From Apoda limacodes (taxonomy: Eukaryota > Arthropoda > Insecta > Lepidoptera > Limacodidae): DNA of 64,000 nucleotides. How positions within the stretch are numbered: position 1 is the first letter of the stretch; every line of letters begins with the position of its first letter. Of this stretch, positions 31,785 through 42,899 are shown in pieces. The notes under the pieces are model-generated. The model did not search any database, was not told the DNA's origin, and worked only from the letters and a program-made list of their open reading frames with translations. The position numbers and the translations under genes were made by a program. The stretch lies in contig OX291543.1 of the NCBI GenBank assembly GCA_946406115.1, positions 746,501 to 810,500 of the forward strand. The letters are read 5' to 3'.

Positions 31785-32110
31785 TTACTGCTTCACCGCG
31801 CTGTTTTGGGTGAGACTCTGAAGGAGCCTCAGCCCGTATAGCGTCCAACGCTCAAGGGCTCCCAGCGGGAGGAGCCTCGTCTTGGGTAGTCCCTTCGCCG
31901 GCGTGAGCCTCGGTCCCGAAGGTGAGTCACCGCCATAAGTGGAGTTCCCCGTTACGCGGGTGCGGTTGCGATTGAGTGGGGGCGAGAAGTGCCCCGGCAC
32001 TCTTTGATACTCTATCCGTTCGGGCGCCGACCAACCCGGAGACGTCGGCGTCGTGTGAGGGGAGGAGGCCCTATTCGGGGAGATCGTTGAGACAAATCTC
32101 GCAATTCGGA
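31785..32110 (-). repeat. GC-rich repeat-like segment with an open minus-strand frame
   Basis: This is much GC-richer than its surroundings. On the minus strand it reads STYGGDSPSGPRLTPAKGLP, then KTRLLPLGALERWTLYGLRL and a stop. I recall near-identical translations scattered through lepidopteran predictions, which would make it part of a repeat, possibly the 5' region of a LINE, but I cannot name the family. The frame extends upstream to 32441, but from about 32190 the plus strand clearly encodes a LINE RNase H. Confidence 0.4.
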
Positions 32111-32189
32111 TAGCGTTATTGTCATCTAGGGCCGTTAATACGTACCGAGGCTGCCTAACAATAGTTTTACGACCAGCAAGAGGCCAAAA

Positions 32190-33130
32190 ATTAAGTAAAC
32201 ATCCCCCATTGTTAGATTTAGGTATTTCTAAAGGGCTAAAAAATCTGGAGGGTAATAATATCCTGAACGCATGTTTTAAGAACTGGCTAACTATTTTCAT
32301 GGATGCCTCAAAATTCTCTAATGACTGCTGTGTTGAGTCAGCTGTTTGGATTCCCAAGTACAAAATGGTTCTTAGTTTTAAGTGCCCTCCTGAGTCAACA
32401 GTATTTACAGGTGAATCAATAGCTCTTTTAGAGGCTATCACTTAAATAGAGACTCATCAACTTAATGAAACCCTAGTCCTCTCCGATTCTAAAAGTTGTC
32501 TTCACTTCAAGCAATATTATCCAATCAGTTCAAGTGTAAGTTTCCCTCTCCTATCATTTTGAAAATTAAACAAGTTTTATACCAATTAACGTAGCTCTTG
32601 CATGGGCTCCTGGTCGCAAAGGGATTGACGGAAATGAAATGGCAGATCATTAGGCCAAAGAAGCAACACAATCCGGGATAACAAGTCGGTACAAAATCCT
32701 ATCCTCAGACCTACAGCGTATTCCTAAACAGCAAATGTTATAGTCGTTTACGGTCTACTATATGTCGTTTACGGTTTTGACATGCTTGTTCCCCAGCATT
32801 TTTGGCAAAAATGAGAGTTAGATATAATCCACTTTGCGAATGTGGCCTGGAAGAAGGCACAGTAGATCACATTATTTTCTCCTTCCCTAAATTTCCCTAC
32901 TCATTATATGATGTCCTTCCTTCAGAAGTTCCCCGCCCAGTTAATATTCGATCCCTATTAGCTTCAACAAATTCTCCTATCATCAATTATTTATCTAGAT
33001 ATATTAAACATTCAATATCAAATTTTAACCTATATTCTCTTTATAATAATAAATTCTATATTTGTGTTGTATCAATGTTGTGTTGTATATTTTTGTTGTA
33101 GGTGGTGGTCATATTTAAGGTGAAAATCTA
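32190..33130 (+). pseudogene. LINE family C (I-like), copy 1: RNase H and C-terminal tail
   Basis: The plus strand reads WLTIFMDASKFSNDC, then ESAVWIPKYKMVLSF, GESIALLEAIT, LVLSDSKSCLHF and an APGRKGIDGNEMADH-like stretch: an RNase H domain with D, E, D and H motifs. The C-terminal motif is CECGLEEGTVDHIIFSFPKF, a Cys-His unit found at the end of LINEs that carry RNase H. Several stops and frame changes occur between 32445 and 32800. The 5' part (endonuclease and reverse transcriptase) is absent; the next copy, at 35.4 kb, holds the complementary part. Confidence 0.7.
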
Positions 33131-33273
33131 ATTTAGAGTAAATAAATATCCAGGGGCATATCTTCTTAAGACTGACCATATATTTTTAATACGTGTCTCC
33201 CTCACTGTGACTTAACTCAATGTGACTTATTTCGCAATAGAAGCCATACAGAAAAATAATAATAATAATTTCC

Positions 33274-34750
33274 TTCCTTTATTCCCCGTGGTCCCTGCCG
33301 TAATCCTGAAAGGGACCACGGGGATTTTTTTTCCTCGTGGTCCCTTCCAAAAATAACAATGCTGCAAAATTAAAATGGTATCTATATAGTCATAAAAATT
33401 TGGAGGATGAGAAAATTACGAACATATATTTTGTAACCTAGACAAGTGTTGTGTTTGGGTTTACTTACTTAAATTAATTAAAATGAAATTTAAGTCTTTA
33501 AAATTAAAAAAAAAAACGTTCACGAGATCCATTATATGTTTACTAGGAAAGAGTGTCGCACTAATTATCAAAACTATCAACTACGTATTCGTTTGCAAAA
33601 AAAAACAAAAAGAATCTTAACTAAAATTTCACGTGGCATTTTATTTTGCAAAATTATGGTTGGATAGTTAAAAAAACAAATGAATGTCGATAAAACAAAA
33701 GAGCGTCGATATAATAAATTTCATCAAGATCTTCATTTTAGATGACAACTGTCAAACTATGAAAGGCTATATCTCCGTAACTATAGATCGTAGACTAGTA
33801 GCTTCATTACAAAAGTGATAAATCTCATCAAGATCTTTATTTCAGATGACAGCTATCAAACTATAAAAGGCTATATCCTCGTATCTATAGATCTTAGACT
33901 AGTAGTTTCATTACAAAAGTGATAGATCTCATCAAGATCTTTATTTCGGATGACAGCTGTCAAACTAAAAAAGGCTATATCCCCGTATCTATAGATCTTA
34001 GACTAGTAGTTTCATTACAAAAGTGATAGATGTCATCAAGACCTTTATTTCAGATGACAGCTGTCAAACTATAAAAGGCTATATCTCCGTAACTATTGAT
34101 CGTAGACTAGTAGTTTCATTACAAAAGTGATAGATCTCATCAAGATCTTCATTTCAGATGACAGCTGTCAAACTATAATAGGCTATATCTCCGTAACTAT
34201 AAAACAAACTAATTTAAAAAACTTATTAAAATTAAAATTCCTATTCAGTAACCTTCATTCGTTTTCAGAAAAAAAAACCTGTTGCTGTTAATTTTTTTTG
34301 TATTGGTTTTAGGAAAACAAGTTGTCGTTAAAAAAGAACATAAATGTAAACTTAAATGCGTAAGAATTGAGGTGCCATCTCTGCATCTCTGGGATTTGGA
34401 AAACTAGTCACCTTTTTATAGCCCTGATAAAAACAAAACACTTGCTTCCTAAAAAACACCTTGTTTTCCTTAAAAAATAACACAAAAACATATTTAACAG
34501 CAAGACATTGTTTTTACCTGCAAACAATTGAAGGTTACTGAACAGGAATAAGTTTTTTCTACTAGTTTTATAGTTATGGAGGTATAGCCTTTTATATTTT
34601 GACAGCTGTCAACTATAGAGAAGAAGAATTTATGACTATATAGGTACCATTTTAATTTTGCAGCATTGTATTTTTGGAAAGGACCACGAGGAAAAAAAAA
34701 CCCGTGGTCCCTTCCAGGGACTACAGCAGGGACCACGGGGAACAAAGGAA
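33274..34750. mobile_element. Terminal-inverted-repeat element with an internal 104-bp array
   Basis: The ends (TTCCTTTATTCCCCGTGGTC against GGACCACGGGGAACAAAGGAA) are inverse with one mismatch. The match continues inward for more than 100 bp, including GGACCACGAGGAAAAAAAAA and ATACAATGCTGCAAAATTAA-like blocks. The interior is non-coding and AT-rich and holds a tandem array, plus an inverted part-unit near 34577-34610. There is no transposase, so it is non-autonomous. The class is not determined. Confidence 0.75.
33741..34200 (+). repeat. Tandem 104-bp repeat, five units
   Basis: GATGACARCTGTCAAACTAT-type starts lie at 33741, 33845, 33949, 34053 and 34157, exactly 104 bp apart each time. Units also share GATCGTAGACTAGTAGTTTC and AAAAGTGATAGATCTCATCA. 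Uniform spacing and few substitutions imply recent expansion. A solitary relative lies at 26820-26925. Confidence 0.9.
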
Positions 34751-34899
34751 TAAAGCTAACATCAATTGCAAGCATAGCGCGAGGTTTGGAGACTAATTTG
34801 TGGTTGTTTGAGTCACATGTCGGAGTTATTGCTTTTTTAGTATTTTTGGCCTCAAACTATAGATTTTCTACAAAGTGCAGTTTACTAACTGTTTGTTTT

Positions 34900-35147
34900 G
34901 TGTTTGTTTATTGTAACTAACTAACCTCATGATTGTTTGTCTTTTAATAATCTAGTGGACAGTAGGCTCCGGCCGATCTGTCTACTAGCCGTCGAGGATA
35001 ATATCTCGCCAAAGCCCCCGGACCCTGATCCCCTTGTACAAACAGATGACACGTCTATGCAGGTAGAGAGTCGTGCTCAAAACGACACCCTGAGGCAGAA
35101 ATGGAATCTAACGACAAAAGAACCAGGAATGATATCGAATCACCTTC
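34900..35147 (+). pseudogene. Possible ORF1 fragment of LINE family C
   Basis: GC-richer DNA, open on the plus strand in two frames (SPKPPDPDPLVQTDDTSMQV, and EAEMESNDKRTRNDIESP). Its position just ahead of the family C endonuclease copy suggests the start of that element's ORF1, with a family A fragment inserted at 35148. The assignment rests on position only. Confidence 0.3.
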
Positions 35148-35397
35148 TTTAATTCAGGTAGTTCATACTCACCCGGATACTAGTTTTGACTTAACGACAA
35201 GCTCTGAGAATTGTCGACGATCCCAAACTCACTTGCCGTTTCAAGCCCTTAAGTCTGAGGAGAGATTTTGCCTCCCTGTGTGTGTTCTACCGCTTGTGCA
35301 ATGGGACGTGTTCAGAGGAATTATTCGAAATGATGCACATGGCTACTTTCTACCATCGCACCACTTGCCATCGGCAGGGAGTTAGCGAGAGAGCCTA
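35148..35397 (+). pseudogene. LINE family A, copy 4: short C-terminal fragment
   Basis: The DNA TTCAAGCCCTTAAGTCTGAG, GAGATTTTGCCTCCCTGTGT and GTGTTCTACCGCTTGTGCAATG matches the C-terminal segment of copies 1, 2 and 5. About 250 bp remain, in broken frames. Confidence 0.75.
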
Positions 35398-35399
35398 AT

Positions 35400-36830
35400 T
35401 TGACCGTTGCCCATATGCTGACGTTGCCAGGACTATGTTCAGTCCTTCTCAAGAAATCCTTACTTATGATCCTTCAATCACATCACAACAACCTCTAAGC
35501 TCTCTTCCATCCATACCATCTACATCGTATAGAAAAACAAAAATCCGTAGTCCTCGTCGTAGGTTTTCTGCTCCCCATGGTTATGATACACATGCCCACC
35601 AGGATATTATTCTAGAAGTGTCTTCTTCCCCAAATGGATATGCCCTTCAGAGGTCAACTGACTCTGAAATATCACCTAATGCTTCCCTTATAGAGATCTC
35701 ACTTGCACTGTTAACAAACATCATTTCTAAATGGGATGATGCCTTACCGAACAACGTTGCCATAAAACTGGCGATCAAGCTCCTCCAGTGGAACACTTAA
35801 AGCATTAGACATAAAAAACAAAATTTAATATTCTTTTTAAATAAATTCTCCCAAACTGTGTTGCGAAAATACATTTTTTCACAAATTCCTCTTCCCCCAC
35901 ACCCTGATGAAATCAACGCGGTTGCTGTCCATGTATTAGATATCTCTGTTCTTTCTTTTTATATTCCCCATCCTAGCCCTGCTCTCATTCCAGTTCTGCT
36001 TTTTATTTTCTCTTCCTTACCTCAACCAATTATCATTCTTGGAGATTTTGACACTCATCATATTTCATGGGGCTTATATTACTGCTACCCATTTTCATTC
36101 CACTTAGTTAACCTTTTTGACAACTGTAACCTTCGTGTCATAAATAATGGGGCTCATACTCCTAGGGTTTACCCAGCTCAAAATCCCCAAACAGTAGTCG
36201 ACATATCTGTCTCAAGCCCTTCCTTAGCTTCAACCCTATCATGAGACGTCCTTCCTTAGTCATATGGTAGTGGTCCCTTTTCTATTGTGATTTCCAAACC
36301 CCAAACTGTTTGACCTATCCCTGCCTCTATCCCACTTTTCAAATACAGAATCCAATATGTAGACTGGCCAATTTTTCTACCTCAGTAGCAGATAACCTTA
36401 GACTTAACCTTGACAACACAGATGCAAATTTTAATTAATTCTCAAAATTTGTTGATTTCCCATAGTTTTTCCCATGAAGTTCACATGTCCCACTTAGTAA
36501 CTTTTCTCCTAAATCCATAGCATCTCCTTCATGGTGGGACTCTGGCTGTACATCCATGGTGATACAATGTAAACAGGCGGAACTTATTTATAATAGATCT
36601 ATGACTGAAGATAACTTTATTCATTTCCGTCAAGTCTCCGCTAGGGCTAAAATTCTTTTTCCAAAAAGTAAAATCCGCCTGATAGTAAGCTGTCATCATA
36701 GCCTTTGTCGACGCTTGCAACACCAGGGGTATCACTCGCGTATTGTCAACCCTTCAAAAACCTAATAACTTCATTCTTGAAGAACCCTTACTTATAGTCC
36801 TTCGTGAAAAGAGCTCATTCCACAACCCAA
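35400..36830 (+). pseudogene. LINE family C (I-like), copy 2: ORF1 end and endonuclease
   Basis: The first 400 bp read as a Pro/Ser-rich ORF1 end (SPRRRFSAPHGYDTHAHQDI, then a helix ending ISKWDDALPNNVAIK). The endonuclease follows: LLQWNT, SIRHKKQNLIF, PLPPHPDEINAVAVHV, IIILGDFDTHHISWG (the GDF-x-x-HH-x-x-WG motif), and TPRVYPAQNPQTVVDISVSS. Stops and a frame change occur after 36244, and a worn linker runs to about 36830, where a family A fragment begins. No reverse transcriptase is left. Confidence 0.7.
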
Positions 36831-36839
36831 GCGTTCGGG

Positions 36840-37685
36840 GAAGAAAGTTTCTATGAACACATCCCATTATACAAGCGGTAGAACACACATAGGGAGGTAA
36901 AGTCTCGCCTCAGACTTAAGGGTTCGATACGGCAAGTGAGTTTGGAATCTTCGACAATGCTCACAGCCCGTCCTTGAACCGTGTCAAAAGGGCCAACCTG
37001 GTATATGGGGCCGAACTTGCGACTTGTAAAGCTGCAACGTTTGACCCGACATAGAGTACTGCTACGCTCTGTTAAGTGCCAAGTACCAAGTTTTTTGGAC
37101 CTGGTCTTGCAAATGATCTCGGAACTGAAACTGAAGATCTCAATACTCTTAGTGATGGAGAGGGGAGTGTTCTGGAATTGTGGGACCACAGTAAATGGGG
37201 TTTGCGGTTAACGCGCAAACTTGTATCTTTGTAGGTTTGAATCGGACCAAGTTTTCCCGTTCCCAATCAAAGACCTTGAACAGAGTGGTTTCGATTTGAG
37301 ACACAAGTTCTCCGCGCTTTTTCTCCATGACGGAACGAGGAAAGTTTGCACTATCCGTGTAATAAGCGTCTTCAATACTGTCCTCTGCATAGCAATGCAT
37401 GTTGTTGATGTCCAACAAGTCATTGATATGCATGCATGGAGCCTTGTGGGACACCAACATTAATGTCCATGCTAACAAAGCAACTACCGTCAACTACGGC
37501 TCGTATGTGTCTGCCGGACAAAAAGCTAGCCACCCATTTGCACAAACTCCGTAAGATGACAACTTCGATAGAAGAACCCGGTGCCAGACCTTATCGAACG
37601 CCTAAGCTATATTCAGGCTGCAAGCCAATGCCTCTCCTTGACTCTCAATGGCTAGTGCCCATGTGTCGCGATGATCCGTAAGATT
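36840..37685 (-). pseudogene. LINE family A, copy 5: palm to C-terminus
   Basis: The minus strand reads, in changing frames, SGCPTKAPCMHINDLLD-like palm sequence, CYAEDS (the catalytic YADD-type box with A-E-D), FPRSVMEKKRGELVSQIETT, RFKPTKIQVCALTANP, then SIVEDSKLTCRIEPLSLRRD and FTSLCVFYRLYNGMCS. The thumb and C-terminus are complete, but the frame breaks several times. The upstream part is missing. Confidence 0.8.
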
Positions 37686-37689
37686 CTTA

Positions 37690-38600
37690 CGGCCCGTGCG
37701 AAGTGTGCCATTAACAAGAGACAGATATATATAAGTACTTGACTTGCAACAGGGAGAGCATACTCAAATAGACTGGCGGATCCAAGAGCACATTTGCCCG
37801 GTAGTAGCCAAGCAGTGCAGACTAACCAGTGGTTCGTGCTTGAATCAGCAAATGTTATATTCGAAATATAAATTGTTGGTTAGATTTGGACATGCCGCGG
37901 TCGCGGGACTGTAAAGACCGCGGCCTTTAATAGGGGCGAATTCGGCCTAAGGATATGGGCGCTGATCGCACAGGACCACGATCTCGCGAACTATATGATA
38001 TAGGTTCGGGTCGTGGTCGTGGTCGGGTAGGAGGTCACGATCGCGGAGTCCATAGAGTGTTAGCACGGATCGTGGTCTGGGTCACGACTAGGTGAAGGGG
38101 AGCCTCAGGATACTGGTTCCATTTTTGGCCCAGAGGGAGGGAGCGGCCGGCTAAGTCGGGGGGATTCCCAAGGCGTGCGTGACTTAGGGACCTGACCGGT
38201 GCTGCTGCGGTCGGTGAAGAAGGACGTCCTAACATCACGTATATATCTTTACCTGAGATCTATACAACACACACATTTACATAACCGTATTATGTACATG
38301 AAAGAACTTAAGTCACTTGGTTAGGCACGGTGACATGATCACAATAACACTTTCATATCTCAATTGCACGACGCAACCTGGCCCCTCTCGAAAGCAGTGA
38401 GATATGGATATGGTAGTATAGATTACGGTAGTTAAATGATCGGATTGATAAATAAAGGCGATAGCCTATTGATATAGTAATGTTAAAAAAAAACACCAAC
38501 CTGCCCTGCTGTATTATATTTATAGATGGATAGAGAGAAATAAGCCGCGAAGCAGATGAGATAAGGTGAGCATGCTCCACGTATCATTCGTGCGGTGGCA
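37690..38600. other. Unclassified; GC-rich block at about 37880-38240
   Basis: The block has runs of GGTCGTGGTCGTGGTCGGGT and a CCCAAGGCGTGCGTGACTTA stretch, far GC-richer than its flanks, and looks like the end of a repeat. Frames here show no known domain. The rest is AT-rich. Confidence 0.4.
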
Positions 38601-38604
38601 CGCG

Positions 38605-39860
38605 GTATACCATGGGCACCGCTGGTCAGGATAACTGCCGACCGTCACGCCACCATGGGTATGTGAGATACAACAGAAGGTCACCAGCGACTGTGGTGAA
38701 AGCCATATTGACGGACGCTGACCCGGTCATTCTCAGGTATCCTTGTAGGTATCTTAGAAGCTGTGTGTTGACCACACGCTCCACCATCTTGGAGGTGAGG
38801 GAGGTAATAGCGATTCGCAGTCTTCCATAAAGACGGAAATTGCCTGACATAACTCAGGAGCACACTGTTTAAGCACCACTGCTGGTATACCATCTGGCCC
38901 ACGCGACTTACGAACGTCTAGAAAAAGCGACGCCCGCTGGACCTCCCACTGTGTTATGAAGATTTCCGGCATGGTCTTACCGCACCACGGTATAGTAGGT
39001 GGAACAGCGCCTTCGTGGTTCATATTCGAGTTAGAGGCCTTTGCCTCTCTTTAGAATGCCCAGTAGATCGGCTATTGCACTATGGGCCAAGTCACCATCG
39101 GTCTTACCCAGCAATAGTAACGACGACTGGCAGAAGTTCCCTTTGGCAGCTTTCAGAAATCACGACTCCTAGAGGGATAGCTCGCAAGTCGTACACCTAT
39201 TTTGCCGATGTATTAGAATTTGGCTCTGGTAGTTGCTTTCTTACTGAACCTTGAGGCAGCATTTAATTTGCGTTTTAACTCAAAAATATTCGGATACTTA
39301 TAAGCCGTAATAAGCCGTGGTCTAAGCCCCATACGCAGTTTGCTTCAGTATTTTAGCTTCTCTGCAAGACCTATTATTATTATTGCCGGTAGCTACTCGC
39401 GGGTTAGAAATAAATCATTTCATACCAGCGAGGATTATCTCAGTGACTGCGGCTACGCAGACGTCAGGATCGTCTGAGCTCAAGCTGAGCTGCCTCTACG
39501 GGTACAATGCATAAAATTCACGCAATCCATCCCAGTCTGATGAATTATAATGCCACACACGACGACAATTAGTTGGCCCGGATGGATCAGGTTGTGTGCA
39601 TGACACTTGAGTCCGAACGAGTTAGTGGTCCGAGGAGCCAAGAGGCGCATCCACTGCGACGAAATAACTGTCCGGAAGTGTAGTTAGCAGAAGGTCCAGT
39701 AAGGAACTCGTTTAGTCCTCTATATCTGGTATTCTCGCTGGAGAAAGTACTAGCTAAGAAAATCCATTGGTCAGAGCAAATTCATGAGTAGTATTTTATT
39801 CCCTGTGTAGTTATTAGTTCGAGAACTGAGCCACTCACGATGGTATCGTCAAGTCCCTGT
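38605..39860 (-). pseudogene. LINE family A, copy 6: endonuclease end to reverse transcriptase start
   Basis: On the minus strand, from high to low coordinates: the end of an AP-type endonuclease (SFFVAVDAPLGSSDH-like, then VRTQVSCTQPDPSGPTNCRR), the linker (NSSDWDGLREFYALYP, then IILAGM and NPRVA), MNHEGAVPPTIPWCGKTMPE, REVQRASLFLDVRKSRGPDG, and a worn YGFHHS-type motif near 38690. It carries the endonuclease part that other copies lack. Stops and frame changes are frequent. It is cut near 38605, before the palm. Confidence 0.75.
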
Positions 39861-39973
39861 CTTCAAGGATATAAAGGCGGTGACAGCAGATATCCTCCCG
39901 GATATCGTACACCGGCACGACTCACAATAGTAGGTGTTTATTGGGCATTCTAGCTCAATTGGAGCAGTGAAGA

Positions 39974-40014
39974 TGGAATTGATTACGTAAAGTTTTCAAT
40001 TTGGGTGATGTAAA
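39974..40014. repeat. Left terminal inverted repeat of the Polinton
   Basis: TGGAATTGATTACGTAAAGT, TTTCAATTTGGGTGA and TGTAAA form the inverse of 54098-54138 with one indel. Outside it the similarity stops. A TGTTTATTGGGCATTCTAGCTCA block just outside (39932-39955) recurs in the same orientation outside the right end. Confidence 0.7.
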
Positions 40015-40365
40015 CGACACGAAATAGTTTTTTAAATAACCACAGAGAATGATTCATTTACTAATAAAAACTTACCAATCAATATTTTTCATCACTTCCA
40101 CTTGCACACTATTACAGTAGTTTTTGTTTAAATCCTAAACCCATATTTATGACATTTAGATAAACATTTTGTAATTAGTTTAATTCTTGAAAATATATGT
40201 CTGAAGATAAACAAGATAAATAGAAGAACAACTAAATGGAATTGAACCATTTTGTTCTAGGTAAGATCCTATCGTTTACTGCAATGACAAAGGAAAACAT
40301 GTGCTCCGAGCAGATCGGTCTCCTATTTTACAGGAAAGAAAAAAGTTTTAATATAGATTAGATAC

Positions 40366-40790
40366 ACCTTCTTCTAGCTCTATGCACAAGGTGTTTAGAC
40401 CGTATCGTTCCGTATTAGGATATAGGAAAGAAAATATGTTTTGTTACAGATACAGACGAACCTTCTACTAGTTCTATGCACAAGGCGTTTACGTCAGATT
40501 TTTCAAAACAAGACATCAGGAAAGGATACCGTACTTGACACCGCCAACCTTCTACTAGCTCTATGCACAAGGCGTTTAGGCCGTATCGTTCCGTATTAGG
40601 ATATAGGAGAGAAAATATGTTTTGACACAGATACAGACAAACCTTCTACTAGCTCTATGCACAAGGCGTTTAGATCATATTTTTCAAAACAAGGCAACAG
40701 GAAAGGATAACGTACTTGACATGACCAACCTTCTTCTAGCTCTATGCACAAGGTGTTTAGGCCGTATCGTTCCGTATTAGGATATAGGAG
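40366..40790 (+). repeat. Tandem repeat in the left end of the Polinton (about 90 bp, 181-bp dimers)
   Basis: ACCTTCTTCTAGCTCTATGC starts units near 40366, 40459, 40546, 40640 and 40727, spaced alternately about 94 and 87 bp. Two variants alternate: one continues with CGTTCCGTATTAGGATATAG, the other with TTTTCAAAACAAGRCA. One inverted unit lies inside the right terminal repeat (54050-54080), so the array is an expansion of part of the terminal repeat. Confidence 0.8.
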
Positions 40791-42299
40791 AGAATTTCAT
40801 AAAAGTTTTCGTGGTAAGTCCCCAGTTTTATTGCATATCCAACAAAACGTGACTGCTGTGCAGCGTAAACCAAGTAGCTATCTACAAATCTTATGGAAAG
40901 AAACATTAATGCGGCTTTTCTTTGTGTTACGATATCTAAGCGGCATAATCTGCTTTGGGTTCCTTACGTACCTGTTAAATTATTTATGGTTTAGTTTTGT
41001 TATTTCTATTGGGTACTATATAGAGCATAACAATATGATTAAGAAAACAAACATAAACTTTTAAGCGAGCCTTTTGTGGTTTAAAAATTAAAAAACTATA
41101 AGTAATTAAAAAATATATATTCGAGTAGGTAACTTGTTTTAACATTAAAGCACAAGAGTTTTTATTTTACTAGTTTAACCTTTATCTTATTTTTCCTTAC
41201 AAACCTAAATAAGGTATGCCAAAACAATTAATAATAACATATAAGTAATTACAAGTAATAACATATATTCAACATTGAACCCCAAACCAAATAGCGGCAT
41301 ATTTTTTGTACTTCATATTTCTGTTATTAATGTAAAATAAAATAGTAATTAAATATATATATTCTTCAATCTTTTCTATGGGAATGCCGTTTTTGCTGAC
41401 TTGAAACAATTTAAGGGGTAGAAAACCTAATTGGTATATTATAAATTTAGATGACTTAACAATATATTTGTACTAAACACGTATAACAGTAAGTGTATAA
41501 AACTTGAATAATCTTTATTTAGTATGAACGTAAATACCTGTTTATAATAATATTAGTTTGGTTAACCTACACTTCATAGTAGGTACTTTATTGTAGGTTA
41601 AACTATAATTTATGTTACTTGACTCTTGAACTAAGAAAACCAAGGTCTTTTCTTTTGGAGTCTAATTTGCTCTCGCTCGGTGTCAGCTGATTACGTAGGG
41701 TACCAGTGTGTACGTTTTTAATTTCTTCTGATTATAGTTAACTGTAATAAAAGGTTGCAGATCTCTGACTTTTCCCTTTTTAAGCCTTATTTTCCGGTTA
41801 AAAATATACACAATTTCCGACACTCTTGGGTGTGAATAAGTGCTGCTAAACTACCAAGCTGTGAAGCTGCTATTGGTGAACTTTTAATTTTCAAGCTGAG
41901 GATCAAAGCATCAAAAATCATGTTCGTAAGTTTTAACTTTGAAGTAATCTGTGTGTTTGTTTAATTATTTATATAAATTTAATAAAGTTTTAAACTTAGT
42001 ATAATCTGTAATGTTAATTTTATAACAGGCTTTTATTAAACTCTGTGAAATCCATCTTGTTTCGAGATGATTATGATCTACATTACTCTTTGGCTTAACG
42101 TTCTGAAACATGAAAGAAAAGACTAACGATGTAAAGCGGCAGCGTAGGTCAAAATCATCTCGAAATCATATGATTTGTTCGTAATTGAATAAAGGCCCTG
42201 TTCTTGTTACTTTTCTAAATAATGCGAATCAATTTTAGGTAAATACGCCTATAAATATAATGAGAAGTCAAGATCTTTCTAACTACTATATTGTTACAG
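40791..42299. other. Left non-coding region of the Polinton
   Basis: AT-rich and without a recognised gene. A 106-codon frame overlaps the end of the tandem array and ends at 41064; its C-terminal half is hydrophobic (LRYLSGIICFGFLTYLLNYL, then WFSFVISIGYYI), which could be a membrane segment, but nothing else supports it as a gene. Confidence 0.45.
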
Positions 42300-42389
42300 G
42301 TCGGAGTTTGAATTCAAACAGAAGAGGAAGGTTGGAAAAGAGGGAACCACCTGCTTTTCCTTTTCCGATTCAGACGACGGCGAGACTAG
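42300..42389 (+). CDS. Possible short spliced exon upstream of polymerase B
   Basis: TTGTTACAG precedes and GTTAGT follows a 90-nt stretch that is open in one frame and reads SEFEFKQKRKVGKEGTTCFS then FSDSDDGETR. Its GC content is above that of the flanks. It might be an upstream exon of the polymerase transcript, interrupted by the palindromic insertion at 42494, or an unrelated gene. This is inferred only from splice-like borders. Confidence 0.3.
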
Positions 42390-42493
42390 GTTAGTTTAAT
42401 ATGGAAAACTCAATTATTTTTGTTGAAAAATGTAATTTACATAAATCTTTTTATAACTCCAAAAGCTTACCTCAGAATTTCTAGTTTTGTCAT

Positions 42494-42730
42494 ATCTCTC
42501 ATACAACACACCCTCCATAATCCGAATCTAGATACTTTGGGACACTTGATATAAACACTCCTACCAACTATTCCTACCTATTTAATCCGAACTTATCTTA
42601 CTTGCCTTGTTGACTGCACACGTTTTTTTTTTTGTATTATGTTCGGATTAAAGACGTAGTTAGTAAAAGTGTTTATATCAAGTGTCCGAAGTATCTAGAT
42701 TCGGATTGTTGAAGGTGTGTTGTAAGAGAT
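42494..42730. mobile_element. Palindromic MITE inside the Polinton
   Basis: The arm 42494-42592 (ATCTCTCATACAACACACCC, then TCCGAATCTAGATACTTTGG) is inverse to 42641-42730 with a few mismatches and one small gap; the spacer is 48 bp. It is non-coding. The target duplication is unclear. It sits 170 bp before the recognisable start of polymerase B. Confidence 0.7.
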
Positions 42731-42899
42731 TAATTTTGTCTTACGCTTCTAATAGTTTCATTACTTATTAAGTTCACTGTATTCAAATAAATCCTAATGA
42801 TTTAAGACGATAGTAAAGCCATTGTTTTTATAACATTAATATTATAGCTCAGCAAATTCGTATCTCCTTACACCTCACACGTTCATATCTCGAATACAT

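Noticed and set aside
31785..32441. 218-codon minus-strand frame as a gene
   Set aside because: Its upper half is antisense to a recognisable RNase H, and its lower half looks like a genomic repeat. Only the lower part is listed, as repeat-like.
42494..42730. Palindrome as the Polinton terminal repeat
   Set aside because: Both arms lie together inside the element, and a matching pair of ends exists at 39974 and 54138.
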